A DNA stretch of 64,000 bases from Phycisphaerales bacterium (GTDB lineage: Bacteria > Planctomycetota > Phycisphaerae > SM23-33): the NCBI GenBank assembly GCA_018644725.1, contig JABGPZ010000094.1, positions 1-64,000 on the forward strand, in the 5' to 3' direction. The position numbers were made by a program, and so were the translations under genes. This document shows, one piece after another, positions 56,578 to 64,000 of this stretch. The notes under the pieces were generated by a model. That model searched no databases. It was not told where the DNA came from and saw nothing but the letters and a program-made list of their open reading frames with translations. Position 1 is the first letter of the stretch; each line of letters opens with the position of its first letter.

Positions 56578-59307
56578 TTGGCTAAGAAAAAAATCTTTGA
56601 ACTCGCGAAAGAACTCGGCGTCCGCTCCAAGACGATTGTCGAGAAGTGCCACGCCGAAGGGCTGGAGGACTATGTCAAGACGCATATGTCCCCGGTGTCT
56701 GCTGGCCTGGAAGAAACCATTCGCGACTGGTTCAGCGTCGAGGACGTTGCGGCAGAACATACCGCCGTCGAAACCACCGAACACGTCGATATCGAAGCCG
56801 AACGCATTGCGGCCGAGAAAGAGCGCAAGCGTCGCGGCAAGACCAAGGCCGAGCAACGTGCCGAGGCCGAAGCCATCGTCAAGGCCGAGGAAGAAGCCAA
56901 AGCTGCTGCTGAAGCCGAAGCGAAAGCCATCGCTGATGCCGAAGCAAAAGCCATCGCCGATGCCGAAGCTGCCGTCAAGGCCGAAGAAGAGGCCGCCGCA
57001 CAAGCCGCCGCCGATGCCGCTGACGCCGCAGCAGAAGCCGAGGTCGCAGACGATGACGATGTGGCCGAAGCCGAAGAAGCGCCCGAGGAACCCGTCGCCG
57101 AAGTCGATGCCAAGGACGCGCGTATCGTTCCGGCCGGTCCGCAGGTGGTTCCCAAGCCCGCCCAACTCAAGGGCCCGCGCGTGATTCGCGTCGAAAAACC
57201 AGACTACGCCCCTCGCCCCACGCCTCGCATGGGTGGCGCGGGTGGTCGCCCGCCGGTCGATTTGTCGGCCGAGCGAAATCGTGTCGGTGCGGACATGCGT
57301 CCGCCTCCGGCGGGAGCTGCCCGCAAGGGTGGCAAAGGTGCCGCCGCCGCAGCGCGTCGGAATCCCCGTCGTAAGGGTACCTCCACCCGCTCGTTCGAAA
57401 ACTCGGGCGAAAAGCTCAAGGAATGGCGCAATGCAGATATGGCCGAGCGCGCCAACAGCATCGCGGGGGTTGGGCGCTCGCTCCACCGCCGTCGCGCGAC
57501 GACCAAGCGCGGTGGGATGAATATCTCGACCGGCGCGAAGTGCGGCAAAGTGGAAATTCCCGAACCCATCACCGTCAAGGGCCTCTCGTCCACAACCGGG
57601 ATCAAAACCGGCGACATCATTAAGAAGCTGATGGGCCAGGGCATCCTTGCAACAATTAACCAAACCATTGATTCGACCATGGCCGAGCTGGTCATGACCG
57701 AGTTCGATATCGAGCTCGTCGTCGTCGAAGCCAAGACCGAATCGGACAAGCTTCTCGATCAACTCGACGAACGCGAAGCGGGCGAGCTTGTTTCGCGCGC
57801 GCCGGTAGTGACCTTCCTCGGTCACGTTGACCACGGGAAAACCTCGCTGCTGGACTGGATCCGCAAAGCCAAAGTGGCCACCGGAGAAGCCGGCGGCATC
57901 ACCCAGGCCATCGGTGCCTATCGCCACGACATGGAAGACAAGCACGTGGTCTTCCTCGACACCCCAGGCCACGAAGCGTTTACCGCGATGCGCGCGCGCG
58001 GGGCGAACATGACCGACGTGGTGGTGCTGGTTTGCGCCGCAGATGACGGCGTGATGCCCCAGACCGTTGAAGCCATCAGCCACGCCAAAGCGGCGGGTGT
58101 GCCGATCATCGTTGCGCTCAATAAAATTGACGTCCCCAACGCCAACCCCGAAAAGGCGTTTGGCCAGCTCACCGAGCATGGCCTGCAGCCTCAGGAATGG
58201 GGCGGCGAAACCGAGCTCATCAAGACCAGCGCCATTACGGGCGAGGGGATGGATGAATTGATGGAACTGCTGAGCATGGAAGCGGAAATGCTCGAACTCA
58301 AGGCCGAAGTGGATGCGCCTGCCAGCGGCTATGTCGTTGAAGCGCGCATGGACCAAGGCAAGGGTGCCGTCGCGACGCTTCTGAACCTCAATGGTACGCT
58401 GAATATTGGCGATGTGGTTGTGGCTGGCAACAGCTTTGGCCGCGTGCGTCAAATCTATTCCGACACGGGCGACCGCATCAAAACCGCTGGTCCGGCGATG
58501 CCTGTGGCCATCATGGGGCTCGACGAAGTTCCCGATGCAGGCGATAAATTCTACGTCGTCGGCGACATTGAACAGGCCCGCAAAGTGGCCGAGTCACGCC
58601 GCCAGACCGCACGCAGCAAGCAACTCGCCGAAGCAGCTTCCGCGCCGAAGACTCTCGCGGAAATGCTCGGAAAAATCGAAGCGGGCGAAAAGCACGAAGT
58701 TTCGATCATTCTCAAGGCCGACGTGCAGGGCTCGATCGAAGCGATCACCGGATCGCTCGAAAAGATCAACACCGACGAGGTCAGCCTCAAGGTGATCCAC
58801 ACCGCTGTCGGCGGGATTACCACGGGCGACGTGACGCTTGCATCGGCTTCCGATGCGCTGATCATCGGCTTCAATGTCGTTGCTGACGGCAAGGCCCGCA
58901 AGCTCGCCGAAGAGAAAAAAGTCGAAGTCAAATCCTATCGCGTGATCTACGACATCATCGATGACATGCGCCGTGCCCTCGAACAGGGCCTCGCGCCGGA
59001 GCTTCGCGAAGAAGTCCTCGGCCAGGCCGAAGTGCGCCAGACCTTCAAGGTCAGCCGCCTCGGTACGATTGCAGGTTGCTTTGTCACCGAAGGCCTTGCC
59101 GACCGCAATGCCAAGGTGCGCATCATCCGCGACAGCGTGGTCATCGAAGACGAGCGAACCCTCGACAGCCTCAAGCGCATCAAAGACGATGCCAAGGAAG
59201 TCAAGGCGGGGCTCGAATGCGGGATCAAGCTTAAGGGCTATGACGACATCAAAGAGGGCGACATCCTCGAATTCTACAAAACCGTTGAGATTGCGCGTAC
59301 GCTTTAG
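56578..59307 (+). CDS. infB: Translation initiation factor IF-2
   Basis: TTG start ([18 protein letters not shown]); [24 protein letters not shown]. Confidence 0.97.
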   Translation: MAKKKIFELAKELGVRSKTIVEKCHAEGLEDYVKTHMSPVSAGLEETIRDWFSVEDVAAEHTAVETTEHVDIEAERIAAEKERKRRGKTKAEQRAEAEAIVKAEEEAKAAAEAEAKAIADAEAKAIADAEAAVKAEEEAAAQAAADAADAAAEAEVADDDDVAEAEEAPEEPVAEVDAKDARIVPAGPQVVPKPAQLKGPRVIRVEKPDYAPRPTPRMGGAGGRPPVDLSAERNRVGADMRPPPAGAARKGGKGAAAAARRNPRRKGTSTRSFENSGEKLKEWRNADMAERANSIAGVGRSLHRRRATTKRGGMNISTGAKCGKVEIPEPITVKGLSSTTGIKTGDIIKKLMGQGILATINQTIDSTMAELVMTEFDIELVVVEAKTESDKLLDQLDEREAGELVSRAPVVTFLGHVDHGKTSLLDWIRKAKVATGEAGGITQAIGAYRHDMEDKHVVFLDTPGHEAFTAMRARGANMTDVVVLVCAADDGVMPQTVEAISHAKAAGVPIIVALNKIDVPNANPEKAFGQLTEHGLQPQEWGGETELIKTSAITGEGMDELMELLSMEAEMLELKAEVDAPASGYVVEARMDQGKGAVATLLNLNGTLNIGDVVVAGNSFGRVRQIYSDTGDRIKTAGPAMPVAIMGLDEVPDAGDKFYVVGDIEQARKVAESRRQTARSKQLAEAASAPKTLAEMLGKIEAGEKHEVSIILKADVQGSIEAITGSLEKINTDEVSLKVIHTAVGGITTGDVTLASASDALIIGFNVVADGKARKLAEEKKVEVKSYRVIYDIIDDMRRALEQGLAPELREEVLGQAEVRQTFKVSRLGTIAGCFVTEGLADRNAKVRIIRDSVVIEDERTLDSLKRIKDDAKEVKAGLECGIKLKGYDDIKEGDILEFYKTVEIARTL

Positions 59308-59334
59308 CGGCGCAAGATAAGGATACACTCTTCT

Positions 59335-59745
59335 ATGACGATGCGAACCCAACGAGTGGGCAATCTACTGCGAAACACCCTCGGGCAACTTCTGTTGCGC
59401 GGGCTGGCTGATCCGCGCTTCGACTCGGCGACCACGACGCTCACGCGCGTGGAAGTCACCGAAGATCTGCTGACGGCGAAAGTGTTTCTATCGATTCGCG
59501 GCGACGAAAAGCACATCAACCAAACACTGTCGGCACTGCGGAACGCCTCGGGCCATCTCCAGTCGCGGATGGTCGAGGGGATGCGCCTTCGTCACACGCC
59601 CCGGCTTCAGTTCGTCATCGACGAGCAGCACATCAAGACGATGGACACCCTCGCGATCATGGCGGAGGTGAGCCGGGAACTGCGCGAAGCCGAAGAAAAA
59701 CGAGCCAACCAACCCGAGTCCCCGTCGGAAGAGGATGAATCATGA
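59335..59745 (+). CDS. rbfA: Ribosome-binding factor A
   Basis: RVGNLLRNTLGQLLLRGLADPR...LRHTPRLQFVIDE; follows infB. Confidence 0.93.
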   Translation: MTMRTQRVGNLLRNTLGQLLLRGLADPRFDSATTTLTRVEVTEDLLTAKVFLSIRGDEKHINQTLSALRNASGHLQSRMVEGMRLRHTPRLQFVIDEQHIKTMDTLAIMAEVSRELREAEEKRANQPESPSEEDES

Positions 59746-60917
59746 AAAACGCCAAAGCCTTCGAGGCCAAATTTAAAAAAGCCATCAAGAAGAAAAAAAC
59801 CGCCCTCGAGCCGGTCACCGAACCGCGCGGATGGGTGAGCTTTTTGATCCACTCGATCCTGCTGTCGGAATCGACCGAGAACCAGGCCGTGCGTGCGCGC
59901 AATGCCCTCGACCGGGAATTTGTGGACTTCAATGAATTGCGCGTCGCGCCGTTTAATGACATCGTCAATTGCCTCGGAGTGAACTATCCGCTCGTGCGCC
60001 AAAAGGCGGCCGAGCTGACCACGTCGCTCGCTGGCGTGTTCTCCAAAGCGTTCGCTATGAACATGGACTATGCCGCCGACATGAAAAAGCGCGAGCTGCG
60101 CGTTCACCTGCGCGACGACCTCAAACTGAAGCCGTTCGCCGAGGCGATGGTCGCAAACCTGTGCTTCGGTGTTCACGCGATTCCCGTTTCGGACGGGCTG
60201 ACGCGTGCGATGCAACTCAAGGGCCTGGTCGATCCCGAAGCCAGTGTCCGTGAAACGCAGGCGTTCCTCGAGCGAATTATCGCGCAGAAGGATTCGCTGG
60301 GCTATATCGAAGCGTTGATCGCGTTTGAAGTGGACAATGCCAAGGCCATCCAGAAGATTCGCCGCGAGGAAGAAAAACAGGCCGAGAAGCTTCGCAAGAT
60401 CGAAGAAGCCGAGGCGAAGAAGGTGGCCGATGCCGAGGCCAAGATTGCTGCGGAAGCAGCCGCCAAAGCCGAAGCCGAAGCGCAAGCCAAACGTGCCGCC
60501 GCCGCAGAAGTCAAAGCCAAGGCCGAAGCCAAAGCCGCCGCAAAAGCCGCCAAAGAAAAAGAAGCGAAAAAAGCCAAAGCTGCCGCCGCCCGCCGGGCCA
60601 AGGCCGCTGAAAAAAGAGCAGCGAAACAAAGAGAAAAAGACGCCCAAGCTGCCCAAGCTGCCAAGGCCGCCAAAGCCGCTCCGAAAAAAGCGGTAAAGAA
60701 GGCCTCCAAGAAGGCGACTAAATCGACCCCCAAAGCTGCCGCCAAGAAAACGGTGAAGAAGGCGACCAAAAAAGCAGCCTCGAAAAAACCCGTGAAAGCA
60801 GCCGCCAAGAAGTCGGCCGCGAAGAAACCCGCCAAGGCCAAGCCCGCCGCGAAAAAAACGGTGAAGAAGGCCACGAAAAAGGCGACCAAGAAAACTACAA
60901 AAAAGAAGAAGAAGTAA
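59742..60917 (+). CDS. HhH/EndoIII-like domain protein with Lys/Ala-rich histone-H1-like tail
   Basis: ATGA overlap with rbfA; VSFLIHSILLSESTENQAVRARNALDREFVDFNELR...LCFGVHAIPVSDGLTRAMQLKGL; ~190-aa KKA/KAA/TKK tail. Confidence 0.7.
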   Translation: MKNAKAFEAKFKKAIKKKKTALEPVTEPRGWVSFLIHSILLSESTENQAVRARNALDREFVDFNELRVAPFNDIVNCLGVNYPLVRQKAAELTTSLAGVFSKAFAMNMDYAADMKKRELRVHLRDDLKLKPFAEAMVANLCFGVHAIPVSDGLTRAMQLKGLVDPEASVRETQAFLERIIAQKDSLGYIEALIAFEVDNAKAIQKIRREEEKQAEKLRKIEEAEAKKVADAEAKIAAEAAAKAEAEAQAKRAAAAEVKAKAEAKAAAKAAKEKEAKKAKAAAARRAKAAEKRAAKQREKDAQAAQAAKAAKAAPKKAVKKASKKATKSTPKAAAKKTVKKATKKAASKKPVKAAAKKSAAKKPAKAKPAAKKTVKKATKKATKKTTKKKKK

Positions 60918-60946
60918 TTCTTCAGACTGCATAAGGAACCATATCC

Positions 60947-61834
60947 ATGGCCAACAAGACAAGCAACGATGAACTGGTTCTGGGGGTCCCTAAGGGATCG
61001 CTCCAGAAAAGCACTCTCGAACTTTTCGAAAAAGCAGGCTACGACATTCACATCCCCTCGCGCAGCTATGTGCCGACGATCAACGACGACACGATGGCAT
61101 GCCTGATGTTCCGCGCGCAAGAAATGAGCCGCTACGTCGAGCAGGGCATTGTCGACTTCGGCCTGACGGGCTACGACTGGGTCTGCGAGAACGAATCCGA
61201 CGTCGTCGAAGTGTGCGAGCTGGTCTACTCGAAGGTCTCGGCCAAGCCGGCCAAGTGGATTCTCGCCGTCCCCGAAGAAACCGGCGTCACCGATGTCAAG
61301 CAGCTCGAAGGCGGCACGGTCGCGACGGAACTGATGAACGTGACCCGCAAATTTTTCGCCGACCAGGGCGTGAATGTCAATGTCGAATTCAGCTGGGGCG
61401 CGACGGAAGTCAAGGCCCGCCTGCTCGACGGCATCGTCGACGTCACCGAAACCGGATCGAGCATCCGCGCGAACAAGCTTCGCGTGATCGCCGAGCTGAT
61501 GACCTCTACGCCGCGCCTGATCGCCAACAAGGACGCGATGGAGATTCCGTGGAAGCGCGAGAAGATCGAGAACATCGCAATGCTGCTCAAGGGCGCCCTC
61601 GACGCGCGCAATCAGTGTGGCCTGAAGATGAACGCGCCGAAAGACAGGCTCGCCGAAATCCTCGCGCTGTTGCCGAGCGAAAAATCGCCCACCGTCAGCC
61701 AGCTTGCTGACGACGACTGGGTCGCGATTGAAGTGATCGCCGAGGACCGCGCCGAACGCGACATCGCGCCGCAACTCAAGCGCGCCGGAGCCACGGGCAT
61801 CATCACATATCCCCTCAACACGATACTCCACTAA
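60947..61834 (+). CDS. hisG: ATP phosphoribosyltransferase (long form)
   Basis: LGVPKGSLQKSTLELFEKAGYDI; VDFGLTGYDWV; VDVTETGSSIRANKLRVI. Confidence 0.95.
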   Translation: MANKTSNDELVLGVPKGSLQKSTLELFEKAGYDIHIPSRSYVPTINDDTMACLMFRAQEMSRYVEQGIVDFGLTGYDWVCENESDVVEVCELVYSKVSAKPAKWILAVPEETGVTDVKQLEGGTVATELMNVTRKFFADQGVNVNVEFSWGATEVKARLLDGIVDVTETGSSIRANKLRVIAELMTSTPRLIANKDAMEIPWKREKIENIAMLLKGALDARNQCGLKMNAPKDRLAEILALLPSEKSPTVSQLADDDWVAIEVIAEDRAERDIAPQLKRAGATGIITYPLNTILH

Positions 61835-61846
61835 CACAACCGCAAT

Positions 61847-61882
61847 GCGGCGGGTCAATTCGGCCCGCCGCTTGCTTTTTTT
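61847..61882 (+). terminator. hisG terminator
   Basis: GCGGCGGG...CCCGCCGC followed by TTGCTTTTTTT. Confidence 0.75.
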
Positions 61883-61890
61883 AACGCACT

Positions 61891-62262
61891 ATGACCGACG
61901 AATCCCACGACACCATTTCCGATCCCTGCAGCGGCGATTGCCGCAGCTGTGCCACAGGTGGCCACGGCGTGCACTCACACACCATGGGGACGTGCCAAGT
62001 CCCGGGCGGCCTGGAAGGCTGGCCACTGGCGGGTGTGTCGGCGGCGACATTCCTTCTGCCGCTGGTTTGTGCCGCGGCGGGGGCGATGGCCTGTCGCGCT
62101 TCGGCGATTGCCAAGGTCGGCGCGGCGGTGGCATGCTTTGTTATCGGCGTGGTCTGTGCCAGCGCAATCACGGGCTGGATTCGTCGACGCTATGAACCGA
62201 ACCTCACGTCCGAATCGACCGATTCGGATTGCATTGAACACAGTGACAAGGAGACCCCATGA
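61891..62262 (+). CDS. Small two-TM Cys-containing membrane protein, possibly RseC-like, coupled to rnfC
   Basis: N-terminal CSGDCRSC; two TM segments; stop overlaps rnfC ATG. Confidence 0.5.
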   Translation: MTDESHDTISDPCSGDCRSCATGGHGVHSHTMGTCQVPGGLEGWPLAGVSAATFLLPLVCAAAGAMACRASAIAKVGAAVACFVIGVVCASAITGWIRRRYEPNLTSESTDSDCIEHSDKETP

Positions 62263-63614
62263 GTGTTTCAACCGCTCCGGGCAGCGGGACATTTCCCTGC
62301 GGCGTTCATCCGCCGGAAGGCAAATCGTTCGCCAAGGACTGCCCCATTGAAGTCTTGCCCACCCCCAAGCAAGTTCGCATCGCGACCCAGCAAAATGTGG
62401 GCGCGCCGTGCGAAGGGCTTCTCAAGCCCCGCCAGGAAGTCACCGCGGGCGAGCAAATTGGCTCGGCCGAGGCATTCATTTCCGCGCCGCTGCACTCGCC
62501 TTTGACCGGTGCGGCCGCAATGGCCCAGGCCGTGACGTTGGCCAATGGCCGGCACATGCAGGCGATGGTCATCAACGCCAGCGAAGAGCCCCAGCCTCTC
62601 GAAGGCCAGGCGCTTCTCGACGACGTCTACGGCGGCGACTGGCCCCTCGGCGCGCTCGAGCAGTACGCTCCCGAGCAGATCGTCGACGCGGTGAAAACCG
62701 CCGGCATCGTCGGCCAGGGCGGCGCAGCGTTCCCGACCTATGTCAAACTCCTTCGCAACGATGAGAAGCCCATCGACACGGTGGTGCTCAATGGCTGCGA
62801 GTGCGAGCCGTACCTCACGGCCGACTATCGGCTGATGGTCGAGTTCCCCCAGCCGATTCTCGCGGGTGCGATTTTGGCCGCGCGGGCGACCGGCGCGAGC
62901 AAGATCTACGTCGGCATCGAAGACAACAAGCCTCTCGCGATTGAGACCCTCCAAGCCGCTGCGGCGGGCACGGGTGTCGAGATTGCGGTGCTGAAAACCA
63001 AATATCCCCAAGGCAGTGAAAAGCAGACGATGTACGCGATCACCGGCCGCGAAGCAGGCCCCGGCAAGCTGCCCTCCGAGGTTGGCTGCTGCGTGATTAA
63101 CGTCGCGACGGCCGCTGCCATCGCGCGTGCTGTCGTCCGCAACAAGCCTCTGACCCACCGCGTGGTGACGGTCACTGGCGGCGGGATCAAAGAACCCAAA
63201 AATCTGCTCGTGCCTGTCGGCGTGAGCTGCCAAGTGCTGATCAACTATTGCGGCGGGCTGACTGACGACGCCGAACGCGTGATTTCCGGTGGCCCGATGA
63301 TGGGCTTCACGATGGGCAACATCGACTCGCCCGTCACCAAGGGCACTTCCGGGTTGACGGTGTTGCGCACCAGCGACCTCGCCCACACTACGGAAACCAA
63401 TTGCGTGCGCTGCGGGCGCTGCGTGGACGTCTGCCCGATGGGGCTGGTGCCGACGCGCATCGCGCTCGCCAGTCGCAACCAACTGTGGGACCTTGCCAAG
63501 CAGTATCACATTCTCGCGTGTGTCGAGTGTGGTTGCTGCTCGTACACCTGCCCGGCGGCATTGCCGCTGGTACAATTGATTCGCATGGGCAAAGTGTCCA
63601 TGCCCCGGGACTGA
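62259..63614 (+). CDS. rnfC: Electron transport complex subunit RnfC/RsxC
   Basis: GVHPPEGK; GQGGAAFPTYVKL; CVRCGRCVDVCPMGLVPT...CVECGCCSYTCPAALPLVQ. Confidence 0.96.
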   Translation: MSVSTAPGSGTFPCGVHPPEGKSFAKDCPIEVLPTPKQVRIATQQNVGAPCEGLLKPRQEVTAGEQIGSAEAFISAPLHSPLTGAAAMAQAVTLANGRHMQAMVINASEEPQPLEGQALLDDVYGGDWPLGALEQYAPEQIVDAVKTAGIVGQGGAAFPTYVKLLRNDEKPIDTVVLNGCECEPYLTADYRLMVEFPQPILAGAILAARATGASKIYVGIEDNKPLAIETLQAAAAGTGVEIAVLKTKYPQGSEKQTMYAITGREAGPGKLPSEVGCCVINVATAAAIARAVVRNKPLTHRVVTVTGGGIKEPKNLLVPVGVSCQVLINYCGGLTDDAERVISGGPMMGFTMGNIDSPVTKGTSGLTVLRTSDLAHTTETNCVRCGRCVDVCPMGLVPTRIALASRNQLWDLAKQYHILACVECGCCSYTCPAALPLVQLIRMGKVSMPRD

Positions 63615-63622
63615 GGTGAACG

Positions 63623-64000
63623 ATGAGTAATACCAAACCAACCCACCACGTCGCAACGAGTCCGCACCTTGCGGATGCCAAGTTCACGACGCGCCGGATG
63701 ATGACGGACGTGTTGATCGCGCTGTTGCCGCTGGTGATTTTTTCGATCTACATCTACCGCCAGTATGCGGTTCAGCAGATTCTCACCTGCGTGTCGGCCT
63801 GCGCGCTGACCGAGTTGCTGTTCTCCATGGCGCGCGGCAAGGCGTTTTCGCTGCGAGACGGATCGGCCGTAGTTACGGGCGTGATCCTCGCGCTGACGTT
63901 CCCGTGGTCGACGCCGCTGCATGTGGCGATCATCGCCTCGGCCATTGCGGTTGCCTGCGGAAAGATGGTCTTCGGCGGCGTGGGGATGAACCTGTTCAAC
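63623..64000 (+). CDS. rnfD: Electron transport complex subunit RnfD/RsxD (truncated by window end)
   Basis: SPHLADAKFTTRRMMTDVLIALLPLVIFSIYIY...FSLRDGSAVVTGVILALTFP. Confidence 0.92.
   Translation, partial: MSNTKPTHHVATSPHLADAKFTTRRMMTDVLIALLPLVIFSIYIYRQYAVQQILTCVSACALTELLFSMARGKAFSLRDGSAVVTGVILALTFPWSTPLHVAIIASAIAVACGKMVFGGVGMNLFN

Overview
This ~64 kb, high-GC bacterial window looks like PVC/planctomycete-type chromosome; that placement is an inference, based mainly on a TPR protein with two RNAP alpha-CTD modules. I see no rRNA, CRISPR array, integrase or transposase. Gene content from left to right: an exopolysaccharide export locus (OPX, Wzz, and an ExeA-type ATPase fused to a Wzc/CpsD-like ATPase); a CsoR-controlled MacAB-like exporter operon with Cys- and His-rich metal-ligand tails; a six-repeat secreted protein; YgbA; a NifA-like sigma54 activator divergent from a porin; a QTMAN-like glycosyltransferase; an HI0933-family flavoprotein; an MtfA peptidase; an SDR epimerase; IspA and Dxs; HEAT and TPR proteins; RNase Y; GalK; DnaB; MalY; rubrerythrin; a CCA-adding enzyme; a sulfatase; an RHH/RelE-type TA module; tRNA-Arg(ACG); ProA; LpxL; ProS; YajC; NusA-IF2-RbfA; an HhH-like protein with a histone-H1-like tail; HisG; and RnfC/RnfD. 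The least explained signals are: (1) the CsoR-operator-controlled exporter with a CxC-tailed ABC ATPase and a His/acidic-tailed lipoprotein; (2) a four-hairpin intergenic sRNA candidate at 47225-47357 (- strand) that exposes three UUCUCC anti-Shine-Dalgarno motifs and has a well-placed promoter and terminator; (3) a structured RNA upstream of nusA with its own promoter and terminator; (4) about eight genes whose start codon lies 5-7 nt after a -10 hexamer, predicting leaderless mRNAs; (5) a probably catalytically dead EndoIII-like domain fused to an H1-like tail. All calls are from reading the sequence; no searches or folding programs were run.
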